From: Marinobacter antarcticus
GTDB taxonomy: Bacteria > Pseudomonadota > Gammaproteobacteria > Pseudomonadales > Oleiphilaceae
Direction: 5' to 3'
Length of the DNA: 64,000 bases
NCBI RefSeq assembly: GCF_011049865.1
Contig: NZ_DRGY01000049.1
Span: 19,684-83,683, forward strand
The position numbers were made by a program, and so were the translations under genes. Below, piece after piece: positions 1 to 9,358 of the stretch; the first letter of the stretch is position 1; each line of letters begins with the position of its first letter. The notes under the pieces are model-generated. The model saw nothing but the letters and a program-made list of their open reading frames with translations. It did not search any database and had not been told where the DNA came from.

Positions 1-271
1 TATCGGTGTTCGGGTGCCGGATAATGCGATTGTTCAGGCTTTGTTGGGTGAGTTGGGCGAGCCTATTATGAGCAGCACGCTGATATTGCCGGGTGAGACG
101 GATCCTATGACCGATCCAGAGAAGATTCGGGAGATTCTGGGGCACGACCTGGATCTGATTATCGACGGCGGCTTCTGCGGCACGGAACCCACCACGGTGG
201 TGGACTTCACAGGGGCCGTACCCTCTGTTACCCGCGTTGGAAAGGGCGACCCGGCTCCGTTTGATGTTTGA
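1..271 (+). CDS. C-terminal part of Sua5/YciO/YrdC-type threonylcarbamoyl-AMP synthase family protein, truncated by window start
   Basis: The translation (..IMSSTLILPGETDPMTDPEKIREILGHDLDLIIDGGFCGTEPTTVVDFTG..) has the YciO-like C-terminal pattern. The frame runs into the window edge. Confidence 0.8.
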   Translation, partial: IGVRVPDNAIVQALLGELGEPIMSSTLILPGETDPMTDPEKIREILGHDLDLIIDGGFCGTEPTTVVDFTGAVPSVTRVGKGDPAPFDV

Positions 272-274
272 TGT

Positions 275-937
275 TCACGCCCGGGTGTTCAGGTTGAAGG
301 CGTAAGCGCCCCGATTTGCCGCAGCTTCAAACGGATCGGTAGGCGCTGAGCGGCGCAGGGTATCGTAGCGATGCACGAGATCCTGCAGGCCGTTGAACTG
401 TTGGTTTTCACTGATCAGTGTGTCCAGCAGTGAATTGTTAACGCCATAGGCCTGGTTGAGCTTCAGGGCGTTATCCATGAAGTCCAGCGTTGGCTCGTTG
501 ACGCTCAGCCGACTGAAGGCGTCTGCAAAGTTTTTATTGACGTTCAGATCATTCTCGATGCGCGTGCGGGTGTCGTCTGCCAGCGTGCCGCCCACCTCAA
601 TTTTACCGGCATCACTTTTACTGACGCTTATTGCTGTGGCCGGGTTCAGGTTGTACTCGGCAAGTTTGTGCCGCAGCGTTTCTCTTATAAAGGCAAGATC
701 CTGCCCTACAGTTTGCTTGTAATCTGCCAGCGGCAACGTCTGCGATTTCAGGCGGCCGGCATCACTCGCCGAGCCTCCCGACGACGTGAAGCGGTCATCG
801 CCGGGGCTTGCGGGAGGCGTTGCTTCCACGCTGCCGGCACCTTTGGCCTTCTGGTCTTCTGCCCCCGTGGCGGGCCGGTTCTCCAGAGTTTGCTGGAAGC
901 GGGTGCTGGCCTGAATCAGAGATGTCAGCAGTGACAT
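275..937 (-). CDS. hypothetical protein
   Basis: 220 aa ORF with no family recognised. Confidence 0.6.
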   Translation of the reverse strand: MSLLTSLIQASTRFQQTLENRPATGAEDQKAKGAGSVEATPPASPGDDRFTSSGGSASDAGRLKSQTLPLADYKQTVGQDLAFIRETLRHKLAEYNLNPATAISVSKSDAGKIEVGGTLADDTRTRIENDLNVNKNFADAFSRLSVNEPTLDFMDNALKLNQAYGVNNSLLDTLISENQQFNGLQDLVHRYDTLRRSAPTDPFEAAANRGAYAFNLNTRA

Positions 938-975
938 ATCGTTTTATCCTCCATTGGCTCGCGGCGCGCGTGCCA

Positions 976-1009
976 GAATATGCTTGTTAACAAGTTAATA
1001 AGCATATTC
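976..1009. repeat. 34-bp near-perfect dyad (16-bp arms, one mismatch) between two minus-strand genes
   Basis: GAATATGCTTGTTAAC-AA-GTTAATAAGCATATTC, read directly. No flanking T-tract. Confidence 0.8.
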
Positions 1010-1035
1010 CGGGCCATCAGGATAGAGACGGCTGA

Positions 1036-1419
1036 TCAGACGTTTCGGGTAACGTTAATGATTTTGAGATGGATATTGTTACGACCACGAATTGGCCACT
1101 CGATGGATTCGCCCACCGAAAGCCCGAGCAGTGCAGACCCTGCGGGTGCAAGAATTGAGATTTTACCTTCTCCGGTGCCCATTTCGTGTGGATACACCAG
1201 GGTCAGTTCCTGTTCCTGGCCGCTATCTTCATTCTTGAAGCGGACACTCGAATTCATCGTTACCACGTGTTCGGGCATTTCCGCGAGTGGCAAAAGTGTG
1301 GCGCGGCTCAACTCATCGTCCAGACCGTCTGCAATATCGGAATCTTTCTGTTTTTCGATCAGGGTTGTTAACCGATTAAAATCTTCTTCAGCAACCAGTA
1401 TTGCCGGCATATCAGCCAT
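1036..1419 (-). CDS. rnk: nucleoside diphosphate kinase regulator (Rnk / GreA-GreB C-terminal family)
   Basis: MADMPAILVAEEDFNRLTTLIEK...LVYPHEMGTGEGKISILAPAGSALLGLSVGESIEWP is a typical Rnk sequence. Start chosen inside the 1036..1431 ORF. Confidence 0.85.
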   Translation of the reverse strand: MADMPAILVAEEDFNRLTTLIEKQKDSDIADGLDDELSRATLLPLAEMPEHVVTMNSSVRFKNEDSGQEQELTLVYPHEMGTGEGKISILAPAGSALLGLSVGESIEWPIRGRNNIHLKIINVTRNV

Positions 1420-1797
1420 ACTAACCTCCAAGGCATAAATAAATAATTTGGAATTTCAGGATTTAGGCGCCGAATCCGGCGTTTTAAAAGCGGATTCAGC
1501 GAGAAACGAGAAAGGCAGACAACACACCAGCAGTACCTGCTTGTTGGCGGGCACTGTATTGATAAAAAGGAACGGACTCTGAGAAAAGTGTTCTCACAGG
1601 CTCACCTGATGCGTCGTTTCTGAATAAATAAAGGAGAAGCAGCAATATGGCCACTTCGGTCAATTTATAAGCTTTTGCCGGGTTCCACAAGCGAACCAGC
1701 GGAAAACGTAAGAAATAAAGCGTATAACGCCAAATTTGTTAGACTGACACCCTAGACATTTCACTCACAGCCCGCCCCAGGCAAGGAATTTCGTACC

Positions 1798-2928
1798 ATG
1801 TCCAAATTATTTCCTTCTGTTGATCCCGACGGGTTGCTGGAATATTCGGTCGTTTTCAACGACCGTTCGCTAAACCATATGTCAGCACCCTTCCAGCAGG
1901 TAATGCGGGATATCTCCTCCACACTGCGGCAAGTATACAACGCCAAAGGCGCCGTGATTGTTCCCGGTGGTGGTAGTTTTGGCATGGAAGCCGTTGCTCG
2001 CCAGTTTGCCAATGATGAACATTGTCTGGTGGTTCGCAACGGTTGGTTCAGCTATCGCTGGTCGCAGATACTGGAAGCCGGCCGAATTACCGACAAGATA
2101 ACCGTGCTCAAGGCCAAGGCTTTGGACGAAACGCCCCAGGCGGCCTATGCGCCAGTTCCCGCCGAGACAGTGGCAGAACGCATCAGGGCAGAAAAGCCCG
2201 CCGTTGTATTCGTTCCCCACGTTGAAACCGCTGCCGGCATTGTATTGCCAGACGCCTACCTGAAAACCATTGGTGACGCGGTAAAAGACGTCAACGGGCT
2301 GTTTGTGCTGGATTGCGTAGCCTCTGGCGCCCTGTGGGTTGATACCAAAGCCTGCGGCGTGGACGTTCTGATCACAGCGCCCCAGAAAGGCTGGAGCGCC
2401 TCGCCGTGTGCCGCGCTGATTACATTGAGCGAACGGGCCGTTGCCCGCATGGAAGAAACCACCAGCAGCAGTTTTGCGGCTGATTTGCGTAAATGGTCCC
2501 AGATAATGCAAACCTACGAGTCTGGCAGTCATGGCTATCACGCAACCATGCCTACAGACACCTTGGTGATACTGCGTGACGCCATGCTTGAGACTCTGAA
2601 AACCGGCCCGGAATTGCTCTACCAGCGCCAAACGGAGCTTGGCAAACAGGTGCGCGAGCTGTTTTACAGCGCCGGCTTCAACAGCGTTGCGGCGCCTGGT
2701 TTTGAGTCATCCAGCGTGGTGGTTCTGCACACCGACAACATAAACATTCACAACACCAGCCTCTTCCGCGAGCAGGGCGTGCAAGCCGCCGCTGGCGTGC
2801 CACTGATGTGCGACGAGCCAGAGGGCTTTCGAACGTTCCGGATCGGGTTGTTTGGTCTTGAGAAGCTGAATAACGTGGATCGAACGGTGAAGAATCTGCG
2901 GGTGGCTTTGGAGGCTATTCAGGGTTGA
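1798..2928 (+). CDS. class V aminotransferase (alanine-glyoxylate / serine-pyruvate aminotransferase-like)
   Basis: PLP-fold pattern (VPGGGSFGMEAVARQF, FVPHVETAAGIVLPDAYL, DVLITAPQKGWSASPCAALI with the PLP lysine in PQKGW). Confidence 0.85.
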   Translation: MSKLFPSVDPDGLLEYSVVFNDRSLNHMSAPFQQVMRDISSTLRQVYNAKGAVIVPGGGSFGMEAVARQFANDEHCLVVRNGWFSYRWSQILEAGRITDKITVLKAKALDETPQAAYAPVPAETVAERIRAEKPAVVFVPHVETAAGIVLPDAYLKTIGDAVKDVNGLFVLDCVASGALWVDTKACGVDVLITAPQKGWSASPCAALITLSERAVARMEETTSSSFAADLRKWSQIMQTYESGSHGYHATMPTDTLVILRDAMLETLKTGPELLYQRQTELGKQVRELFYSAGFNSVAAPGFESSSVVVLHTDNINIHNTSLFREQGVQAAAGVPLMCDEPEGFRTFRIGLFGLEKLNNVDRTVKNLRVALEAIQG

Positions 2929-3042
2929 AGTAATGCGTCTCTCAGCTCGATGTCAAATTGTCTTGGGATTGACTCCGAATCGTCATAGTGCCGCTTTAAG
3001 GTGTGTTGAAAATACAATCACATCGGACACTCTGAGGCGGCT

Positions 3043-4746
3043 ATGGACTTTCGAAAATCTCTTCTTGCTTTGGCTATCACGGGCTCAATCATCGCGCTGG
3101 CAGGCTGCAAAAACAACGGCGACAGCACTACGGCTACCGACGGCGCAGCCGGTAACAGCAATAAGCTGATTGAGCTGAGTGTATTGGGCACCTATGCCAG
3201 CGGCGCGTTCGACCAGAGCGCTGCAGAAATCGTTGCCCATGACGCGATCAATCAGCGCGTGTTCGTGATTAACGCTAACGATTCGAGCGTAGACGTGCTG
3301 GATATCAACGATCCGAAAATGCCAACCAAGCTTGGCACCATCGATGCCAGTGCAGAAGGCGCATCGGCTAACAGCGTTGCGGTATACGGCGCCCTTGTCG
3401 CCGTGGCTATTGAAGCGACGGTGAAACAGGACAACGGAAAAGTCGTGTTCTACAACACCACCGATCTGAACAAGGTAGGAGAGGTGACCGTTGGGGCGCT
3501 GCCAGATATGGTCACCTTTACTCGTGACGGCAAGGCCTTGCTGGTCGCCAACGAAGGCGAACCCAGTGGTGACTACGGGAACGACCCGGAAGGCTCCGTC
3601 AGCATCATCGATCTTTCCAGTGGTGCTGGCGCAGCGACGGTAACCACTGCAGACTTCACAACGTTTAACGCCCAGCGGGCAGACTTGATGGCGAAGGGCG
3701 TGCGAGTGTTCGGGCCGGGGTCTACCCTGGCTCAGGACCTGGAGCCGGAATACATCGCCGTATCCCTGGACAACAAAACCGCCTGGATCACGCTTCAGGA
3801 GAACAACGCGGTGGCCGAACTGGACATTGCCGCAGGTGAAATTACCGCCATCCTGCCACTCGGGTTCAAAGACCACAGCATTCCCGGCAATGAACTGGAT
3901 GCCAGCAACAAAGACGACGGAATTAACGTCCGCAACTGGCCGGTGCTTGGCATTTACAGCCCGGACTCTATCGCCAGCTACGGCTATAACAGCGAGACCT
4001 ATTATGTTACCGCCAACGAAGGCGACTCACGAGATTACGACGGTTTCAGCGAGGAATTCCGAGTTGCCGATCTGACTCTGGATGCAACTGCGTTCCCGAA
4101 CGCCGCTGAGCTTCAAAAAGACGCCAACCTCGGGCGCCTGAACGTCACATCTACCCTTGGCTACGGAAGCTCGTGCGACCCGAGCAATCCTGCAAACGTG
4201 GCTCTCATCGGTGGTAAGTACGACACCGCGTACGTGGAGACGACCTGCGTTTACGAGAAGCTATACGCCTACGGTGCACGCTCCTTCTCGATCTGGTCGG
4301 CGGACGGCACCCAGGTTTTCGACAGCGGCAGCGAGTTCGAGCGCATAACCGCTAATCGGATTCCGGACAACTTCAACGGAAACAACGACGAAAATTCCTT
4401 TGATAACCGTTCCGACGACAAAGGTCCGGAGCCGGAAGCCATCACCACAGGGCAGATTGGCGACCAGACATTTGCCTTCATTGGCCTTGAGCGCGCCGGC
4501 GGCATCATGGTGTACAACGTGACGGATCCCCGGAAGCCGGAGTTTGTGCAATATCTCAACAACCGGAATTTTTCGGTATCACAAGCCGATCTGGAAAATG
4601 GAATGGCGGGGGATCTGGGGCCGGAAGGAATGGCGTTTATCCCGGCAGAGGACAGCCCTAACGGCAAACCTGTGCTGGTAGTGGGTAATGAAGTGAGTGG
4701 CACCACGACTCTTTACGGCATTGAGGTGGTTGTTTCTAAACCGTAA
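3043..4746 (+). CDS. choice-of-anchor I / alkaline-phosphatase-like beta-propeller lipoprotein
   Basis: Lipobox-type signal (ALAGC). Repeats such as PEYIAVSLDNKTAWITLQENNAVAELDI, YYVTANEGDSRDYDGFSEE and GPEPEAITTGQIGDQTFAFIGLERAGGIMVYNVTDP. Confidence 0.85.
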   Translation: MDFRKSLLALAITGSIIALAGCKNNGDSTTATDGAAGNSNKLIELSVLGTYASGAFDQSAAEIVAHDAINQRVFVINANDSSVDVLDINDPKMPTKLGTIDASAEGASANSVAVYGALVAVAIEATVKQDNGKVVFYNTTDLNKVGEVTVGALPDMVTFTRDGKALLVANEGEPSGDYGNDPEGSVSIIDLSSGAGAATVTTADFTTFNAQRADLMAKGVRVFGPGSTLAQDLEPEYIAVSLDNKTAWITLQENNAVAELDIAAGEITAILPLGFKDHSIPGNELDASNKDDGINVRNWPVLGIYSPDSIASYGYNSETYYVTANEGDSRDYDGFSEEFRVADLTLDATAFPNAAELQKDANLGRLNVTSTLGYGSSCDPSNPANVALIGGKYDTAYVETTCVYEKLYAYGARSFSIWSADGTQVFDSGSEFERITANRIPDNFNGNNDENSFDNRSDDKGPEPEAITTGQIGDQTFAFIGLERAGGIMVYNVTDPRKPEFVQYLNNRNFSVSQADLENGMAGDLGPEGMAFIPAEDSPNGKPVLVVGNEVSGTTTLYGIEVVVSKP

Positions 4747-4827
4747 TCTCGTTTCGTTTGCCAAGCAGGTTTTTGTCGTAGAGCAAGCGCTGTCATTCAA
4801 CTAACGGAGTATCTTTTCCCCAGGCAC

Positions 4828-4858
4828 AAAAAAAGGTCGCCACCCGGCGACCTTTTTA
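4828..4858. terminator. Rho-independent terminator, probably bidirectional, between convergent genes
   Basis: AAAAAAAGGTCGCCACCCGGCGACCTTTTT stem-loop. Confidence 0.85.
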
Positions 4859-4874
4859 TTCACCCGTTCTGCTA

Positions 4875-5375
4875 TCAGGCAGAAGCGGGTGTCTTCTTCG
4901 TAGAGCTCTTACTTGCAGTCGGCTTCTTGGTGTTGACCTTGTGCTTGGTAGACTGCGCAACACTGGTCACTTCATCAGCGGCGTCAGCTGCGGCTTCAGA
5001 CACTGTGTCCGATCCCTTAGCTACTTTGTGCTTGGAAGACTGCGCTACGCTGGTTACGTCATCGGCTGCGTCAGATACAGCTTCTGAAACCGCGTCGGCG
5101 CCGTCAGCCGCTTCTTTCTCGAGTTTTGAAGCGATGTCAGCTGCAAAGCTGCCCATGCGCAGGTTGAGGCTACGAAGCTGCTCGAACAGTGTCTCACTGT
5201 AGCCGTAGTAACGTGTGCGCAAGGATTTGACGCTGTATTCACGAGCGCCAGATTCCAACTTCTCAGCGTACGCGAAAGGCTTGGCAGATAGCTTCTTCTG
5301 TTGCTCTTCTGCGGCATTGATGCCTTTTTCGACAATTTCCTGAATCTGTTGCTGATACGTTTTAAGTTTACCCAT
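4875..5375 (-). CDS. phasin-like protein with internal repeats and Lys/Ser/Thr-rich C-terminal tail
   Basis: MGKLKTYQQQIQEIVEKGINAAEEQQKKLSAKPFAYAEKLE..., Ala/Val-rich helical repeats, ending KKPTASKSSTKKTPASA. Start at 5375 inside the longer ORF. Confidence 0.6.
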   Translation of the reverse strand: MGKLKTYQQQIQEIVEKGINAAEEQQKKLSAKPFAYAEKLESGAREYSVKSLRTRYYGYSETLFEQLRSLNLRMGSFAADIASKLEKEAADGADAVSEAVSDAADDVTSVAQSSKHKVAKGSDTVSEAAADAADEVTSVAQSTKHKVNTKKPTASKSSTKKTPASA

Positions 5376-5602
5376 TTTGATTCTCCTGGTTTGCTGGTGA
5401 TCGCTTTGGTTGAAGAAGAATTCACCACGCGAATGTATTTGCGGGAATCCGTCTGACTTCAAGCTATGGATCTACAGTACGGTGAAAAATTAGAGTGTTC
5501 ATACTAGAACGCAGAAAAATCAGAAAAGATAATAAATGGTTTTTTCGCCAGCTTGCGCCGAGCCTGGTGTTCGGAAAGTATTGGTACTCAAAACACGAAC
5601 AT

Positions 5603-5632
5603 GAAAAAGGGCAGCGAATGCTGCCCTTTTAA
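5603..5632. terminator. Rho-independent terminator downstream of the PEP-CTERM gene
   Basis: AAAAAGGGCAGCGAATGCTGCCCTTTT hairpin. Confidence 0.8.
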
Positions 5633-5654
5633 AAACGTAGTTCAGGTAGTGCAA

Positions 5655-6284
5655 TCAGGCGCGGCGGCGACGGGCAGCCATCAAGCCAAGCAGGCCAGCG
5701 CCAAGCAGGCCAAGGGTGCCCGGCTCAGGCACTGTTGCGGTCACTTTTACATCATCCAGAAAGTTACCAATCGTGCCAGTCAAAGGATTCACAGAGGTGA
5801 ACCTGATAGTCGTAGTTGTGTCTGCGGCTACGAACGAATTTGAAAATATGCTCCAACCATCGGTCGTGTGGTCGTCTAGGAGCCAGTCCAGCGAATTTGC
5901 ACCCGAAATGACATCGAAAGAGAACGTCTCTTGGTCGTTAGCGCGCGCTCGATAGGCAAAGCTGATGTCGTAGGACTGGTTGGTAACGGTCACAAATTCC
6001 TGGTAAATGCTGAACGCAATACCTGAGCCAGGATGAGCATTCAGCTCGGCAAACTGGTCGCCCTCGGCGGCGGTTACGCCGTTATAGTCGTTCCAGATTT
6101 CGAATCTTTCATTATTGGCATCGGCTTCCCATCCTGCTATGTCAGTAAACGATTGCCAGCTGTTCGCAGAGATAACGTCATCTTCAAAACTGCCATTCTG
6201 AATAAGATTGGCACTGGCAGGTGCGGCAAGGACAAGAGAGAGGCTTAAAGCACTGAGCGCGGCGATGCGGTTGAATAAAGACAT
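5655..6284 (-). CDS. PEP-CTERM sorting domain-containing secreted protein
   Basis: N-terminal signal peptide. C-terminus VPEPGTLGLLGAGLLGLMAARRRRA (PEP motif, TM helix, Arg cluster). NLIQNGSFEDD.. carbohydrate-binding-like fold. Confidence 0.9.
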   Translation of the reverse strand: MSLFNRIAALSALSLSLVLAAPASANLIQNGSFEDDVISANSWQSFTDIAGWEADANNERFEIWNDYNGVTAAEGDQFAELNAHPGSGIAFSIYQEFVTVTNQSYDISFAYRARANDQETFSFDVISGANSLDWLLDDHTTDGWSIFSNSFVAADTTTTIRFTSVNPLTGTIGNFLDDVKVTATVPEPGTLGLLGAGLLGLMAARRRRA

Positions 6285-6666
6285 AAGTTCTTCCTTAACT
6301 ACGTTGTTTTACAGGATGCTTAAAAAATGCAAACTTAATGCCAGAAAAATTTTATTCTTTTATTTCAACGTTCTGAAAGTTTCAAGCCGCGGCTGTGAGG
6401 AGGCATGTGTATATTTATCTGACACTCTCGATGGCTGGCAATTATGCTCTGGTCTGGGTGGCGCGGACCATTGCGGATGTGATTTAGGCTAATGTCAGTG
6501 TTTTCGGGGCTTGGCGTGCGTTGGTGCCGTTGTTGCGCGAGCTTGTCTTGGGACGATCGGTCATTATTGAGTGGCTCGCGAAGTCGCTCAATCGGACGGC
6601 TGATCGGCTTTGGCATCACACTGCGTGAAACACCGCTTGCGTTTGTCGGGCCACAGAGTAAGTCGG

Positions 6667-7389
6667 TCATCCCAGACGAGCGAGTGCCGGAAACAGGTCA
6701 ATCATCCAGAGGGTTAATCGGGTCATCTGGCCGGTTAACACCATCACGCCCATGAAAATTAGCACCAAGCCTGCCAGCGCTCTCAACAGCCGGCTCCAAC
6801 GACTGAGCCAGCGCACTCGCTCCCGAAAGTGCTCAATGAACAGCGCTGTTCCGAGGAACGGCAGTGCCAGGCCCAGCGAATACACCGCAAGATATAACAT
6901 GCCCGTTTCGGCGTTGGCGTGGGTGGAGCTTAGGGCTAGTATGGCTCCGAGTATGGGGCCGATGCAGGGCGTCCAGCCGACGGCGAACGCCACGCCCAGC
7001 AAAAAGGCTGCCGTGGGGCGACCACCTTGCAGTGTTTGCCCCAGGCGCCAATCCCGTTGCAGCGAAGGCATGCTCCACCAGCCAAGCATGAACAGGCCCA
7101 TCAGCACAATCAGTGCCCCTGCAACTACGTTGGCTTCCCGTCGGTAGGCCATCAGCCACTGCCCCAGGAGACTGGCGCTTGCGCCCAGCGCGACGAAAAT
7201 CACGCTGAACCCGAGCACAAAACAAAAGCTCAGCCACAATGCTTTCAGACGATTGGAGGTTTCATTCACCGCTCCGCCGGTAACGACGGACAAGTAGCCG
7301 GGTACGAGGGGCAGTGTGCAAGGTGAAAAGAAGGACACCAGGCCGCCCAAAAATGCGGCCAGGATGCCCCAGGTTGCAAGATCTGGCAT
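6667..7389 (-). CDS. CcdA-family cytochrome c biogenesis / thiol-electron transport membrane protein
   Basis: GLVSFFSPCTLPLVPGYLS and VGWTPCIGPILGAILAL paired-Cys TM motifs. Confidence 0.9.
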   Translation of the reverse strand: MPDLATWGILAAFLGGLVSFFSPCTLPLVPGYLSVVTGGAVNETSNRLKALWLSFCFVLGFSVIFVALGASASLLGQWLMAYRREANVVAGALIVLMGLFMLGWWSMPSLQRDWRLGQTLQGGRPTAAFLLGVAFAVGWTPCIGPILGAILALSSTHANAETGMLYLAVYSLGLALPFLGTALFIEHFRERVRWLSRWSRLLRALAGLVLIFMGVMVLTGQMTRLTLWMIDLFPALARLG

Positions 7390-7425
7390 TCAAGAACTCC
7401 AAAATCGGTGGTTTTCCGGGTAGGG

Positions 7426-7854
7426 CTACTGGCTTTCTGTCTTTTGGTAATCCCGTTGTTCCTCCGTCCAGAGTGTTTTCAGGTAATCAATGACTGACTG
7501 GATCTCCTGAGCGGTCATCTGCTTCCCGAAGGCCGGCATCGTCAACCGATCGGATTTATTAAACGGGTGTCGCCACCCGTTCGCAATCATCTTAAATAGC
7601 ATGGCATCGCTGTGGCGCCAGGTGTGGCCGGTTTCATCATGAGGCGGCGGGGGAATTTCCCCCTTCTCATCCGGTTTTTTCCAGTTGGCAGCGCCTTCAC
7701 CCTGCCGTCCATGGCAAGCAGCGCAGTATTGCTCATAAATCTGTCTGCCCTGGGCGACTCCCGTCGGTGCACTTTCCGAACTCCCAGGCCCGCCCGAGGC
7801 GTCGGCAAAGACCGGCGCGGCGAGCAGGACTAGCGAGTAGACCCACTTATTCAT
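7426..7854 (-). CDS. class I c-type cytochrome, periplasmic
   Basis: Signal peptide plus haem motif CAACH and distal Met (LTMPAFGKQM). Start MNKWVYSLVLLAAPVFA inside the longer ORF. Confidence 0.9.
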   Translation of the reverse strand: MNKWVYSLVLLAAPVFADASGGPGSSESAPTGVAQGRQIYEQYCAACHGRQGEGAANWKKPDEKGEIPPPPHDETGHTWRHSDAMLFKMIANGWRHPFNKSDRLTMPAFGKQMTAQEIQSVIDYLKTLWTEEQRDYQKTESQ

Positions 7855-8701
7855 GGACAGGCGTCCACTGGTCAGCGCCACCACGGGCAAGCAGGCTCCC
7901 GTTTGCCGTGCCCACCACAAGTCCTTGTGACGGCGAGAAGGCAAGGGCTGTTACGGATTGGGGAGTCTTCAGGCTTATCCAGGTTTCGCCACCATCTGCG
8001 CTGTGATGAAGCTGGCCCTCGATCACCGCGTAAACGTTTTCCGGGGCAGCCGGGTCATAGCCAATTGCGGAAACAGTGCCACGCAGGTCTCCCGCATCGC
8101 CCCAGAAGCAAAAACAGTCCATGGACCTTGAGACACCACGGGTAGTAGCTGCAAATAGCCAGCCACTTTCCATGCTGCCGGGCATGTCCGAGTGCAGGAA
8201 TGCCAGCACCGGTTCCGGGGGACCGCTGTCCACTCTAACCCACTTGGCGCCACCGTCCCTGGACCGGAACATGCCATCCTTCCCAAGGTATGCGTAGAGC
8301 GTTCCGGGTTGTGTGGCGTGAGCGGCCATGGCAGTGACCCCGAGATCGGGCAAAGTATCGTTGAGGGACTGCCAGCTCTCACCGGCACTGTCGTACCGCC
8401 ACACGCCCAGCCCCGGACCGGCTACGTAGATGCTTCCATCCGCACCTCTGGCCATGGAGGTGGGTTGAGCCCCCTGGTCGGTTGCCGGTAGCGCGATCTC
8501 GGTCAAAGTTCCGTCTTCAATGGCAAAGAGATCACTGCCCTGCAGCACCAGGAGGGCGCCTGATGAGCTGATCGTCAGAGAAGTCACTGGTTGGGCGTCG
8601 TCTGCAGATTGGGCTTGAGCCAGCGCTGGCAGCAAGATTGCCAGCGTGAGCAAGCACAACCTCCAGGCCGCCCTGGTCGTAGAATGAACAATCGCTCTCA
8701 T
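7847..8701 (-). CDS. beta-propeller (YCF48/BNR, exo-alpha-sialidase-like repeat) periplasmic protein
   Basis: Repeats GMFRSRDGGAKWVRV and QLHHSADGGETWISL (Asp-box type). Signal peptide at MRAIVHSTTRAAWRLCLLTLAILLPALAQA. Confidence 0.75.
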   Translation of the reverse strand: MRAIVHSTTRAAWRLCLLTLAILLPALAQAQSADDAQPVTSLTISSSGALLVLQGSDLFAIEDGTLTEIALPATDQGAQPTSMARGADGSIYVAGPGLGVWRYDSAGESWQSLNDTLPDLGVTAMAAHATQPGTLYAYLGKDGMFRSRDGGAKWVRVDSGPPEPVLAFLHSDMPGSMESGWLFAATTRGVSRSMDCFCFWGDAGDLRGTVSAIGYDPAAPENVYAVIEGQLHHSADGGETWISLKTPQSVTALAFSPSQGLVVGTANGSLLARGGADQWTPVHE

Positions 8702-8711
8702 GGGTCCAGCC

Positions 8712-9224
8712 TCAATAATCGTTGTGTTCGCGGAACACGCTTTGCTGGCCGTTGGCACGGAAGGCGATGACCTGGTAATCCTCCTTCTTGCCGGTTTCCA
8801 TGCCGGGGCTGCCCTGAACCATGCCGGGCACCGAAAGCCCTAATGTATTGAACTGGGGGTTTTCCAGGTAAGCGACAATATCATCTGCTGGCACATGCCC
8901 CTCAATCACCACGTCACCGATCAACGCGGTGTGGCAGGAAGCCATTTCACGCGGCACGCCATATTGCTGCTTGATCTCGTTAATATTGTCGGTTTCTATA
9001 ATGGTGGTCTCAAAGCCATTGGCCTTAAGATGTTCAGCCCAGGACTGGCAGCAGCTGCAACTGGGGCTCTTATAGATTGTGATGGCCGGACCAGATGTGT
9101 CAGCGGCGGCCATAGAGGTCGATGATTCGGTGGGTTCATCAGCCTGCATCGCCAGAGTGGTGGCGCCGGCGGCGAGAACGATGGCGGCCACACCGGTATA
9201 CAGGGCAAGCTTTTTGGTCTTCAT
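8712..9224 (-). CDS. DUF411 domain-containing metal-binding protein
   Basis: ITIYKSPSCSCCQSWAEHLKANGFETTIIETDNINEIKQQYGVPREMASCHTALIGDVVIEGHVPADDI matches the DUF411 consensus. Confidence 0.92.
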   Translation of the reverse strand: MKTKKLALYTGVAAIVLAAGATTLAMQADEPTESSTSMAAADTSGPAITIYKSPSCSCCQSWAEHLKANGFETTIIETDNINEIKQQYGVPREMASCHTALIGDVVIEGHVPADDIVAYLENPQFNTLGLSVPGMVQGSPGMETGKKEDYQVIAFRANGQQSVFREHNDY

Positions 9225-9358
9225 AGTAAATCCTCGATTGGTTTGGTCATGATCAGCACAAGGCCCGTGACGAACGAAAGCACGGATCTTTTTACAAAAT
9301 CGTTGTAAGAAATAACGTCAATGACTTTGCCTCAATGGGCAAAAATACGAGTTACAAC

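Noticed and set aside
976-1009. Dyad considered as a chromosome dimer resolution (dif) site
   Set aside because: Arms and centre do not match the XerC/XerD arrangement (11-bp arms around a 6-bp centre, e.g. GGTGCGCATAA/TTATGTTAAAT).
1496-1690. 64-aa minus-strand ORF
   Set aside because: No family match or convincing start. Contains one hydrophobic stretch but no further support.
1882-2631. Long antisense ORFs opposite core genes (e.g. 1882-2631 minus, 23627-24376 minus, 51308-52390 minus)
   Set aside because: Shadow ORFs of GC-rich coding sequence. The opposite strand encodes clear conserved enzymes.
6365-6755. ORFs on both strands (6365-6670 minus, 6492-6755 plus) between the PEP-CTERM gene and ccdA-like gene
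   Set aside because: Overlapping, low-complexity translations with no recognisable domain or RBS. Possibly a decayed gene, but I could not identify any ancestor.
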